Shown here piece by piece: positions 7,710 through 15,762 of a DNA stretch of 64,000 bases (position 1 is the first letter of the stretch; each line of letters starts with the position of its first letter). This DNA comes from Neisseria dentiae (GTDB taxonomy: Bacteria > Pseudomonadota > Gammaproteobacteria > Burkholderiales > Neisseriaceae). Location: NCBI RefSeq assembly GCF_014055005.1, contig NZ_CP059570.1, forward strand, positions 1,302,001 through 1,366,000, in the 5' to 3' direction. The position numbers were made by a program, and so were the translations under genes. The notes below the pieces were generated by a model. The model searched no databases. It was given only the letters and a program-made list of their open reading frames with translations, and was not told where the DNA came from.

Positions 7710-9947
7710 ATGGGACAGTACAAAAAGCTCTGGTATTCGCTGATTGCGGTGCTGGCGGTTACTTTCTCCATACTCGGCTATTTGGGTGTCGAGGTTTACC
7801 GGCAGGTGCCGCCGATTCCGCAGGCTTATGTGAGCGAATCGGGGCAAACCCTGATCACGAAAGACGACGTGTTGGCCGGCCAATCGGCCTGGCAGAGCAC
7901 GGGCGGCATGGAGCTGGGGTCGATACTCGGCCACGGCGCTTACCAAGCCCCCGACTGGACGGCCGACTGGCTGCACCGCGAACTTGAAGCCTGGCTCGAC
8001 ATCGCCGCCGAAAAAGAACACGGCAAAAAATATGCCGATTTGGACAAAGGCATGCAAGCCAACCTGCAAGCACGTATGGCCGAAGAATACCGCAACGGCG
8101 GCCGCGTAAACGCGCAGGACCAGGTGGTGCTTTCCGACACGCGTATCGAAGCGGTTAAACGTGTTGCGCCCTATTACATCACGCTCTACGGCGACGACCC
8201 GTCGATGATTAAAACCCGCGAAGCGTTTGCCATGAAAAACGGCACGCTGCCAAGCGAAGAAGCGCGCCAAAAAGTCACCAACTTCTTCTTCTGGACGGCT
8301 TGGGCATCTTCCACCAACCGCCCCGATCACGACGCCACCTACACCAACAACTGGCCGCACGAGCCTTTGGTGAACAATGTGCCGACCACCGAAAACTATA
8401 TGTGGTCGTTTGCCAGCATCGTGTTTCTGCTGCTGGGCATCGGCCTGTTGGTTTGGGGCTTCTCGTTTTTGAAAAAGCACGACGAAGAACCGGCCGCACC
8501 GTCTGAAGACCCTTTGTCTAAAGTGCAGCTCACCCCGTCGCAAAAAGCCTTGGGCAAATATGTGTTTTTAACCGTGGCATTGTTTGTGGCGCAGGTGTTG
8601 CTGGGCGGCCTGACCGCGCACTACACCGTTGAAGGCCAACAGTTTTACGGCATCGACATCTCGCAATGGTTCCCCTATGCGCTGGTGCGCACTTGGCACA
8701 TCCAATCGGCGATTTTCTGGATTGCCACCGGCTTTCTCACCGCCGGCCTGTTTCTGGCACCGATTATCAACGGCGGCAAAGACCCGAAATTCCAACGTGC
8801 AGGCGTAAACTTCTTATACATTGCCCTGTTTATCGTAGTGCTCGGCTCATACGGCGGCAACTTTTTGGCACTGAGCCACGCGCTGCCCGCGCACCTGAAT
8901 TTCTGGTTCGGCCATCAGGGCTACGAATATCTCGATTTGGGCCGCTTCTGGCAGATTCTGCTGATGGTGGGCCTGCTGCTGTGGCTGTTCCTGATGCTGC
9001 GCTGCACCGTAAACGCCTTCAAACAGAAAACCGATAAAAACATGCTCGCGATTTTCGTGGCTTCGATGGCCGGCGTGGGCCTGTTCTATGCGCCCGGCCT
9101 GTTTTACGGCGAACACACCAGCCTCACCATTATGGAATACTGGCGCTGGTGGGTGGTGCACCTGTGGGTGGAAGGCTTCTTTGAAGTGTTCGCCACCGCC
9201 GCGCTGGCCTTCGTTTTCTACAATATGGGTTTGGTGTCGCAACGCACCGCCACCGTTACCGCCCTGGTTTCCGCCAGCCTGTTTATGGTGGGCGGCGTAC
9301 CCGGCACTTTCCACCACCTTTATTTTTCAGGCACCACCACGCCCGTGATGGCGGTGGGCGCATCGTTTTCGGCTTTGGAAGTTGTGCCGCTGATTCTGCT
9401 CGGCCGCGAGGCTTACGAGCATTGGTCTTACCAAAATGCCGCCCCGTGGGCGAAACGCCTGCGCTGGCCGCTGATGTGCTTCGTTGCCGTGGCGTTTTGG
9501 AACATGGTGGGTGCGGGCGTGTTCGGCTTCCTGATTAATCCGCCGATTTCGCTCTACTACCTGCAAGGTTTGAACACCACCGCCGTGCACGCACACGCGG
9601 CCTTGTTCGGGGTGTACGGCTTCTTGGCGCTGGGCTTCGTGCTGTTGGTGGCCAGCTACATCAAGCCGAATGCCGAATTTAACGAAAGCCTGATGACTTG
9701 GGGCTTCTGGCTCTTAAACAGCGGCCTGGTGCTGATGATTGTGATCAGCCTGTTGCCGGTGGGCGTGATTCAGGCCTATGCCAGCATCACGCAGGGCTTG
9801 TGGTATGCCCGCAGCGAAGGCTTTATGCAGCAGGAACTGCTCGACACCCTGCGCTGGGTGCGCACCATTGCCGACCTGATCTTTATCGGCGGCGCGTGTT
9901 GCGTATCGTGGCAGGCAACGAAAATGGTGTTTGCCCGCAGCAAATAA
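7710..9947 (+). CDS. norB: Quinol-dependent nitric oxide reductase NorB (qNOR)
   Basis: The product is 745 aa, the usual qNOR size. It has an N-terminal transmembrane helix, a periplasmic domain of roughly 180 residues with QSAWQSTGGMELGSILGHGAY and many aromatic residues, then about 13 more helices of the haem-copper oxidase type. Haem/FeB ligand regions include RTWHIQSAIFW, WWVVHLWVEGFFEVFA and PGTFHHLYFSG. It reduces NO to N2O in the inner membrane using quinol directly, so no NorC is needed. AAGGAG precedes the ATG. With AniA it forms the nitrite-to-N2O pathway, protecting the cell from the NO it makes. Confidence 0.96.
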   Translation: MGQYKKLWYSLIAVLAVTFSILGYLGVEVYRQVPPIPQAYVSESGQTLITKDDVLAGQSAWQSTGGMELGSILGHGAYQAPDWTADWLHRELEAWLDIAAEKEHGKKYADLDKGMQANLQARMAEEYRNGGRVNAQDQVVLSDTRIEAVKRVAPYYITLYGDDPSMIKTREAFAMKNGTLPSEEARQKVTNFFFWTAWASSTNRPDHDATYTNNWPHEPLVNNVPTTENYMWSFASIVFLLLGIGLLVWGFSFLKKHDEEPAAPSEDPLSKVQLTPSQKALGKYVFLTVALFVAQVLLGGLTAHYTVEGQQFYGIDISQWFPYALVRTWHIQSAIFWIATGFLTAGLFLAPIINGGKDPKFQRAGVNFLYIALFIVVLGSYGGNFLALSHALPAHLNFWFGHQGYEYLDLGRFWQILLMVGLLLWLFLMLRCTVNAFKQKTDKNMLAIFVASMAGVGLFYAPGLFYGEHTSLTIMEYWRWWVVHLWVEGFFEVFATAALAFVFYNMGLVSQRTATVTALVSASLFMVGGVPGTFHHLYFSGTTTPVMAVGASFSALEVVPLILLGREAYEHWSYQNAAPWAKRLRWPLMCFVAVAFWNMVGAGVFGFLINPPISLYYLQGLNTTAVHAHAALFGVYGFLALGFVLLVASYIKPNAEFNESLMTWGFWLLNSGLVLMIVISLLPVGVIQAYASITQGLWYARSEGFMQQELLDTLRWVRTIADLIFIGGACCVSWQATKMVFARSK

Positions 9948-9970
9948 ACCGTTTCGCCCCAACACCCGCA

Positions 9971-10004
9971 AAGGCCGTCTGAATTTTTTCAGACGGCCTT
10001 TTTT
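9971..10004 (+). terminator. DUS inverted-pair terminator of norB
   Basis: AAGGCCGTCTGAA and its complement are separated by a short T run and followed by TTTTTT, forming a good rho-independent terminator 24 nt after the norB stop. Confidence 0.8.
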
Positions 10005-10132
10005 GCAGGATGCCGTCTGAAAATGCCCGCGTAAGTTTTCAGACGGCCTCTCCGTCTAATCAAACGTTAAACGATCGTTTGAAACCCAATCAAGAAAACA
10101 GAAAATGACGGAAAAACCCAAAACACTCCATT

Positions 10133-10249
10133 TATAGTGGATTAAAATAAGAATGCCGAAGTAGGGTAAAACGATTCTTTAGCATATCGCCCAATTGCAA
10201 GTTTGAATGCAGTTATTTCATTTCGGAGTTTTTATTTGAATTCACTATA
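10133..10249 (+). repeat. 117-bp MITE-like element, copy 1
   Basis: The element starts TATAGTGGATTAAAATAAG and ends TTTGAATTCACTATA. A full-length, nearly identical copy of the same 117 bp lies inverted at 48461-48577. The outermost bases TATAGTG/CACTATA are like those of Correia elements (including a TA at each end), but the interior differs from the Correia interior. It has no coding capacity and probably moves by a transposase supplied in trans. It is joined directly to the 5' end of the CPBP gene. Confidence 0.8.
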
Positions 10250-10270
10250 AACTTCGCCGACCTTATCGTT

Positions 10271-10948
10271 TTGAGCCTGATTTTTTTCGGCTACGCCACC
10301 GCCGCCTCGCTCTACGGCTATCTGGGCATACTGCAAAGCGGCTACGCCGCGCCTGATTATGCCGCGCTCACCTTCAGCGACCGCGACAACTACAACAGCA
10401 TCATTATCGAGCTGGTTTTACTGGCAGCCGCCTGGCTGTATCTGCGTCTGCGGCGGTTTGATTTCAAAGCTTTGGATTTTTCCGCCGGCCGCCGCACCCT
10501 GCCGCTTGTTGTGCTGCTGATTGTTTGCGCGGGGCTGGCCGCCGATATTTACCAATATCTGCACAGCATCGTTCTGCCCCACCATTACGATTTCCCCCAA
10601 ACGGCGGAAGCCGCCGCACAAGCCGCTAACCATCAGTGGCATCTCTCCCTGCCGCTCTTGGCCTTTTCGCTGCTGAACGGCTTTTACGAAGAGCTGTTTT
10701 TCCTGGGGCTGGTTTACGCCGTTCCCCGCAAAAACCTGATTTACGCGCTGCCTTTCAGCCTGCTTGTGCGTTTCGCCTTCCACACCTATCAAGGGCTGGC
10801 AGGTGCAGCCACCGTTACCGTGTTGGGCTTGGTTTACATACTCTTCCGAAGAAAAATCAAAACCCTGGTGCCGTTTATGCTGGCGCATTCGGTTTTCGAC
10901 CTGTTCGGCTTGGGCTTATCGGGGCTGTTGTGGGCATTGTGGGGCTGA
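10271..10948 (+). CDS. CPBP-family intramembrane protease-like protein, 5' end altered
   Basis: The product is about 225 aa with several transmembrane helices. CPBP/Abi motif 1 reads FYEELFFLGL: the two Glu are present, but the usual Arg of EExxxR is Leu. Motif 3 reads AHSVFD (HxxxD), and a His in RFAFHTYQ lies between them. Such proteins are intramembrane endopeptidases or bacteriocin-immunity-like proteins. The first usable start is TTG at 10271, inside the first helix. The frame stays open upstream as INFADLIVL right up to the MITE at 10249, so the native start (possibly ATG where the element now ends ATA) seems to have been removed by the insertion. Expression is therefore doubtful. Confidence 0.72.
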   Translation: MSLIFFGYATAASLYGYLGILQSGYAAPDYAALTFSDRDNYNSIIIELVLLAAAWLYLRLRRFDFKALDFSAGRRTLPLVVLLIVCAGLAADIYQYLHSIVLPHHYDFPQTAEAAAQAANHQWHLSLPLLAFSLLNGFYEELFFLGLVYAVPRKNLIYALPFSLLVRFAFHTYQGLAGAATVTVLGLVYILFRRKIKTLVPFMLAHSVFDLFGLGLSGLLWALWG

Positions 10949-10974
10949 CAGGTTTGCGCAACAAGCCGATACCT

Positions 10975-11118
10975 TCCCCATCTGCGGCGTATTTCTTCGT
11001 TGTGTGTTTATGCCCTTTAGGGCGCTGCCCGCTCGTTTGCCTATCTGCTTGATATGTCTGCGCTCGCTGCGCTGCTACGCCTTGAACTGCATCCGTATCA
11101 GAGATTTTTGCAAAGTCT
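10975..11118 (+). repeat. Dispersed ~144-bp repeat, diverged copy
   Basis: The stretch shares the core ATGTCTGCGCTCGCTGCGCT followed by a GCTACGCCTTGAACTGCATC-type segment with the copies at 11824-11966 and 55478-55621. Its right arm is TTTTTGCAAAGTCTC. The left half is diverged and the left arm degraded. It sits just after the CPBP gene. Confidence 0.65.
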
Positions 11119-11124
11119 CAAATA

Positions 11125-11163
11125 TCAGGCCGTCTGAAAGCAACCAATCTTTCAGACGGCCTG
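11125..11163 (+). terminator. DUS inverted-pair terminator
   Basis: TCAGGCCGTCTGAAAG (11125-11140) and its complement (11148-11163) form a 16-bp stem between the CPBP gene and ubiC. Confidence 0.65.
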
Positions 11164-11254
11164 ATTGCCGGCTCCAACCCGGGCCGCAAGCGCATACCGC
11201 CCACAGCCTGCCGCCCGTGCCAAAAACAAACTTTTCCGCTATATAATATCGGAT

Positions 11255-11785
11255 ATGGATAACCACCTGATATGGCAGCCCCGCCTGCCCGAAAATATTT
11301 CCCTTTTCCCGCCGCAAGCCGCCGTGATGCAGGCGCAGTCGCTCACCGCCGCCTTGCGCGGTTTGAATGCCGGTTTCTCCGTGCGCCTGCTGCATTTGGG
11401 AAGCAGCGGCTTCGACCGCCTTTTTTCAGACGGCCTGCAAAACAGTGCCGCACAAAACTGGTTTGCCCGCGACGTATTGCTGTGTTTGGACGGCGAACCC
11501 GTCGTATGGGCGCGCAGCCTGTGCCGGCAAACGTCGGCCAACTGGCTCGGCCTGCTCGACTGCGGCACACGCCCGCTCGGCGAGCGGCTGTTCGACGGTT
11601 CGCTGCCTTTAACGCGTTCGCCGTTTGAATATACCGCCCTGCCGCCGCACTATCCGCTGGCGGGTTTCGACGGCCATGCCGCAGTGGCGCGCCGCTCGTT
11701 GTTTGACTGGCAGGGCGAAACGCTCGGGCTGGCCGAATGCTTTCTGCCCGCGCTGCAAAGTTTTGTTCAATCGGCTGATGAATGA
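11255..11785 (+). CDS. ubiC: Chorismate--pyruvate lyase UbiC
   Basis: The product is 176 aa from the ATG at 11255. It has the UbiC fold features VLLCLDGEPVVWARSL (with the conserved Arg), LGERLFDGSLPLTRSPFEY and the C-terminal RRSLFDWQGETLGLAECFLP (product-binding region and conserved Glu). It converts chorismate to 4-hydroxybenzoate, the first step of ubiquinone synthesis. The next gene, ubiA, uses the product. No Shine-Dalgarno is visible, but TATAAT (11242-11247) ends 8 nt before the ATG, so a leaderless transcript is possible. A ~144-bp repeat separates it from ubiA. Confidence 0.88.
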   Translation: MDNHLIWQPRLPENISLFPPQAAVMQAQSLTAALRGLNAGFSVRLLHLGSSGFDRLFSDGLQNSAAQNWFARDVLLCLDGEPVVWARSLCRQTSANWLGLLDCGTRPLGERLFDGSLPLTRSPFEYTALPPHYPLAGFDGHAAVARRSLFDWQGETLGLAECFLPALQSFVQSADE

Positions 11786-11823
11786 GATAGAATTAGACTA
11801 TAATCGCCTCCACGATACAGGCT

Positions 11824-11966
11824 GAGACCTTTGCAAAACCGCCATCTGCGGCGCATTTCCGCGTTGTGTGCTGCTCGCTCGCTTGCCTAACTCCATGTTA
11901 TGTCTGCGCTCGCTGCGCTGCTACGCCTTGAACTGCATCCACATCTGACGGTTTTGCAAAGGTCTC
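11824..11966 (+). repeat. Dispersed ~144-bp repeat with GAGACCTTTGCAAAA arms
   Basis: It is bounded by GAGACCTTTGCAAAA and TTTTGCAAAGGTCTC, perfect complements. The interior contains GCTCGCTCGCTTGCC, TGTCTGCGCTCGCTGCGCTG and GCCTTGAACTGCATC. An inverted, closely similar copy is at 55478-55621 and a diverged one at 10975-11118. It splits ubiC from ubiA and has no coding sense. Confidence 0.85.
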
Positions 11967-12032
11967 TGGTCGTTTGGAAACAAGCGGCTTTATCTGTATC
12001 GGTTGAATTTATAATTAAAGTTACTATCACAC

Positions 12033-12950
12033 ATGAACATTAAACGGTTGCTCCTGAAATTTCTGCCCCGCTATGTGGTCGGCAGGCTGGTGATTTACAG
12101 CCGGCTGATGCGTATCGAAAAGCCCATCGGCACTTTGCTGCTGCTGTGGCCCACTTTCTGGGCGTTGTGGATTGCCTCGCAGGGCATGCCCGATTTCACC
12201 ATTCTGCTGGCCTTCGCCGCCGGCACCTTTCTGATGCGCAGCGCAGGCTGCGTGGTCAACGATTTTGCCGACCGCGGCATCGACGGCGCGGTAGAGCGCA
12301 CCAAAACACGGCCTTTCGCACGCGGCTTGGTTTCCACCGAAGAAGCCATACTGCTGGCGCTGATACTCTGCCTGATGGCCGCCCTGTGCCTGCTGCCGCT
12401 CAACCGCCTGACCTGGCTGATGAGCCTGCCCGCGCTGTTTCTCGCAGTGAGCTACCCTTTCACCAAACGCTTTTTCCCGCTGCCGCAGTTTTATCTGGGG
12501 CTGGCGTTTTCGTTCGGCATACCGATGGCGTTTGCCGCCGTAACCGAAACCGTTCCGCCGCTGGCCTGGCTGCTGTTCACCGCCAATGTGTTGTGGACGC
12601 TCGCCTACGACACCATCTACGCCATGGCCGATAAAGAAGACGACCTCAAGCTCGGCATCCGCACCTCGGCCATCACTTTCGGCGACCACGACGTGTCGGC
12701 CATCATGCTCTGCCATTTCTGGTTCAGCGCGCTGATGGCGGTGCTGGGCTGGCAAATCGGCGCCACCTGGCCTTTCTGGATCGTGCTACCGCTCACGGTT
12801 TACTGGCAGATGCAGCAATACCGCCAAATCAAAACCCGCGACCGCTGGGTGTGTTTCCGCACGTTTTTAGAAAACAACCGCATCGGCCTGGCTTGGTTTT
12901 TGGGCATTGCCGGGCATTATCTGTGGCTGTCGCTTTATTCGGCCGTCTGA
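12033..12950 (+). CDS. ubiA: 4-hydroxybenzoate octaprenyltransferase UbiA
   Basis: The product is 305 aa, an integral membrane prenyltransferase with about nine helices. The first Asp-rich motif [19 protein letters not shown] (about residues 78-96) binds prenyl diphosphate through Mg2+. The second is [17 protein letters not shown] (about 193-209). It attaches the polyprenyl tail to 4-hydroxybenzoate in the inner membrane, directly after the UbiC reaction. The start lies 66 bp after the right arm of the ~144-bp repeat, so ubiA may depend on its own promoter instead of read-through from ubiC. Confidence 0.95.
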   Translation: MNIKRLLLKFLPRYVVGRLVIYSRLMRIEKPIGTLLLLWPTFWALWIASQGMPDFTILLAFAAGTFLMRSAGCVVNDFADRGIDGAVERTKTRPFARGLVSTEEAILLALILCLMAALCLLPLNRLTWLMSLPALFLAVSYPFTKRFFPLPQFYLGLAFSFGIPMAFAAVTETVPPLAWLLFTANVLWTLAYDTIYAMADKEDDLKLGIRTSAITFGDHDVSAIMLCHFWFSALMAVLGWQIGATWPFWIVLPLTVYWQMQQYRQIKTRDRWVCFRTFLENNRIGLAWFLGIAGHYLWLSLYSAV

Positions 12951-12972
12951 AAACACTTTCTAAAACCAACCT

Positions 12973-13026
12973 GAGACCTTTACAAAATTCGTTCAGATCG
13001 TCTGAAGGTAATTTTGCAAAAGTCTC
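12973..13026. repeat. Short GAGACCTTTrCAAAA inverted-arm element
   Basis: GAGACCTTTACAAAATTC and GAATTTTGCAAAAGTCTC-type arms surround only a decayed DUS-like inner segment, giving a 54-bp element. It carries the same arms as the larger repeats and has a minimal interior, just after ubiA. Confidence 0.6.
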
Positions 13027-13188
13027 AACCTGCCTTGCGGAACACCCCGCCACGGGCTAGAATCGGGCGTTCCGGCCGGCGGAACCGTATGCCGGAAAGC
13101 GGCGCTCATGAAGGTTTTCCAAAGCCGGCAATTGCGCCGCATCATGCCCGCATTACCCGATTAGGTTTTCTTTTCAAGGCACATCAAT

Positions 13189-14292
13189 ATGTTACCCACT
13201 CCCGTTTATAATTTTTCCGCCGGCCCCGCCGTGCTGCCCGATGCGGTGCTGCGCACCGCGCAAAATGAAATGCTCGATTACAACGGCACCGGCTTTCCCG
13301 TGATGAGCATGAGCCACCGCTCCGATGTGTTCATGAGCATCCTCCACCATGCCGAGCAGGATTTGCGCACGCTGCTGGATATTCCCGACAACTATAAAAT
13401 CCTGTTTTTGCAAGGCGGCGCCAGCTCGCAGTTCAATATGGTGGTGATGAACTTCGCCAACGGATTCAAACGGGTGGATTCGGTGGTAACGGGCAATTGG
13501 TCGTCGGTGGCACACAAACAGATGGGCAAGCTTTCCGACGCCGAAATCCATCTCGCGGCCGACGGCAAGGCGCTCGACTATCTTGACCTGCCGCCCGAAA
13601 ACACTTGGGATATCGACCGGCACTCGGCTTTCGTGCATTTCGCGAGCAACGAAACCGTAAACGGCCTGCAATACGGCGAACTGCCCCGGCCGGGTGCAGA
13701 TATGCCGCCGCTGGTTTGCGATATGTCGAGCGATATTTTGTCGCGCCGCATCAACGTGCGCGATTTCGGCGTAATTTACGCCGGTGCGCAGAAAAACATC
13801 GGCCCGGCAGGCGCAACCGTGGTGATTATCCGCGAAGACCTGCTCGAGCGCTGCTCCGAGCGCGTGCCCGACGTGTGGAACTACCAAACCCACATCAACC
13901 GCCAGGGTATGCACAACACGCCCGCCACTTATCCCATCTATATCGCCGGGCTGGTGTTCCGCTGGCTGCTGGCGCAAGGCGGCGTGGCGCAGATAGAAAC
14001 GGTAAACGCGCTGAAGGCCGCCAAACTCTACAACGCCATCGACAGCAGCGGCGGTTTCTACATCAACAACATCCGCCCCGGCGCCCGCTCGAAAATGAAC
14101 GTGGTGTTCGGCACGCAAAGCCCCGATCTTGACCAACGCTTCGTTCAGGAAGCCGACGCCGCCGGCCTGAAACTGTTGCAGGGTTATAAATCGGTGGGCG
14201 GAATGCGCGCCAGTATCTACAACGCCATGCCCCTGCAAGGCGTGGAAGCGCTGGTTGGCTTTATGCAGGATTTCCAACGCCGCTACGGCTGA
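13189..14292 (+). CDS. serC: Phosphoserine aminotransferase SerC
   Basis: The product is 367 aa, a class V PLP-dependent aminotransferase of normal length. The start reads TPVYNFSAGPAVLP, the phosphate-cup region FLQGGASSQFNMV, and the PLP lysine region AGAQKNIGPAG. The C-terminal KSVGGMRASIYNAMPLQGVEALV is typical of SerC. It makes 3-phosphoserine (serine synthesis) and can act in the pyridoxal phosphate pathway. It stands alone with a DUS terminator behind it. About 160 bp upstream hold no visible gene. Confidence 0.96.
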   Translation: MLPTPVYNFSAGPAVLPDAVLRTAQNEMLDYNGTGFPVMSMSHRSDVFMSILHHAEQDLRTLLDIPDNYKILFLQGGASSQFNMVVMNFANGFKRVDSVVTGNWSSVAHKQMGKLSDAEIHLAADGKALDYLDLPPENTWDIDRHSAFVHFASNETVNGLQYGELPRPGADMPPLVCDMSSDILSRRINVRDFGVIYAGAQKNIGPAGATVVIIREDLLERCSERVPDVWNYQTHINRQGMHNTPATYPIYIAGLVFRWLLAQGGVAQIETVNALKAAKLYNAIDSSGGFYINNIRPGARSKMNVVFGTQSPDLDQRFVQEADAAGLKLLQGYKSVGGMRASIYNAMPLQGVEALVGFMQDFQRRYG

Positions 14293-14308
14293 TTGAGCCT
14301 TAAATGGA

Positions 14309-14342
14309 TTCAGGCCGTCTGAAATGTTTTCAGACGGCCTGA
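14309..14342 (+). terminator. DUS inverted-pair terminator of serC
   Basis: TTCAGGCCGTCTGAAA and its complement form a stem with a 3-nt loop, starting 17 nt after the serC stop. Confidence 0.75.
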
Positions 14343-14466
14343 TGTTTTGCGAATCACGCCCAAACACTGCTATAACAAAACCACTTGTTTGATAACAGCT
14401 TTGCCATTAGCGGGTTTGACCCGGGCATAACGGGCGTGTTTTTTATTAAGTTGGTTCGCCATACCG

Positions 14467-15594
14467 TTAACGCAGCTGCGGCAACACGCTCAAAATAGCG
14501 GAAAGCGCCGCTTCGCCCAAACGCAGCGAACGTTGGCCGTTCCAGCCGAAGTCGTCGTCGGGCAGGTTGTCGTTGTCTTTAAACGGCATCTCCAGCGTGT
14601 AGGCCAGGCATTTGAACTGTTCGCCCACCCAGGCGGTGGCCATGGTCATATTGGCTTGGCCGGGCGCGTCTTTCGCGTAGCCGTGTTCGTCTTGGAAATC
14701 GGGGCTGGCGGCGGCGAAGGCGTTTTTGAAGCGGGTTTCCAGTTCGGCGATGCGGCCGTTATACGAGGGCACGCCTTCGGTGCCCGCCACAAACACGAAA
14801 GGTATGGTTTCGTCGCCATGGATGTCTAAAAACAAATCCACGCCGGTTTCTAGCATTTTTTCGCGCACATAATAAACTTCGGGGCTGCGCGCCACAGTCG
14901 GGTTTTGCCATTCGCGGTTGAGGTTGGCGCCGGCGGCATTGGTGCGCAGGTTGCCGCGCACGGAGCCGTCGGGGTTCATATTGGGCACGATGTAGAACGT
15001 GGCTTGGTCGAGCAGCGCGCGGGCGGTGGGGTCTTGCGGGTCGAGCAGGCGCGCGAGCAGGCCTTCTACGAACCATTCGGCCATGGTTTCGCCGGGGTGC
15101 TGGCGGGCGGTTACCCACACTTTCAAATCGCTGGCGGCCTGATTGCCGATGGTGAGCAGGTTGATGTCGCGGCCCTCCACGGTGCTGCCCAAGTCGTCTA
15201 TCTGGCACAGCCCGCTGCCTTGCGCGTCGCCGAGCAGGTTGAGGTGCTGCTCGTAGGAATACGGTTCGAAATAGGCGTAATACACGCTGTTGGACAGCGG
15301 CGTGTGTTCGATGGTAAGCACGCCGTTTTCGTAGCGGGTAGGCACGCGGAACCAGTTTTGGCGGTCGTAGGAAGCCACGGCCTGATAGTCTTCCCAACCG
15401 GCGGGATAGGCGGCGGAAGCGGCGTTTTCAAAGTGCATCACGCAATTCTGATAAGCCGCGCCCTGTAGGCGGAAATAAAACCATTGGGCGAAATCGGAGG
15501 CGTTGTCGGGGCGCAGTTGCAGGCGGATATCGGCGGGGTTTTCCACATCGATTACGGTTACGGCGCCGGCATCGAACTGGGTGCTGATTTTCAT
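14467..15594 (-). CDS. M14-family zinc carboxypeptidase (cytosolic carboxypeptidase-like)
   Basis: The product is 375 aa without a signal peptide. An N-terminal beta-sandwich domain (about 1-120, with AQWFYFRLQGA and YFEPYSYEQHL) precedes a metallo-carboxypeptidase domain. Zinc ligands are His and Glu in RQHPGETMAEW and His in DIHGDE. NMNPDGSVRGNLRTNAAGANLNR gives the substrate-binding Asn-Arg, and LEMPFKD carries the catalytic Glu. This layout matches the eukaryote-like cytosolic carboxypeptidases found in many proteobacteria. The substrate is unknown; a polyglutamylated or peptidoglycan-type peptide is conceivable. It is a single gene between serC and tas. Confidence 0.88.
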   Translation of the reverse strand: MKISTQFDAGAVTVIDVENPADIRLQLRPDNASDFAQWFYFRLQGAAYQNCVMHFENAASAAYPAGWEDYQAVASYDRQNWFRVPTRYENGVLTIEHTPLSNSVYYAYFEPYSYEQHLNLLGDAQGSGLCQIDDLGSTVEGRDINLLTIGNQAASDLKVWVTARQHPGETMAEWFVEGLLARLLDPQDPTARALLDQATFYIVPNMNPDGSVRGNLRTNAAGANLNREWQNPTVARSPEVYYVREKMLETGVDLFLDIHGDETIPFVFVAGTEGVPSYNGRIAELETRFKNAFAAASPDFQDEHGYAKDAPGQANMTMATAWVGEQFKCLAYTLEMPFKDNDNLPDDDFGWNGQRSLRLGEAALSAILSVLPQLR

Positions 15595-15676
15595 GTGGAT
15601 TCCTGTTTAGGCTTGGTAGGCAGACTCGAAGCGGTTATTTTAAACCGTTTGGTGTTTGATGTCTTTAAGAAGCAAA

Positions 15677-15707
15677 CAGGCCGTCTGAAACCTTTTCAGA
15701 CGGCCTG
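15677..15707 (-). terminator. DUS inverted-pair terminator of tas
   Basis: CAGGCCGTCTGAAA and its complement have a 3-nt loop and lie 56 nt downstream of the minus-strand tas stop. Confidence 0.65.
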
Positions 15708-15762
15708 AACGGATTTTGCAAAGGTTTCCCCCGCCTTATTGCCAATCATACCCGGGCTTGTT

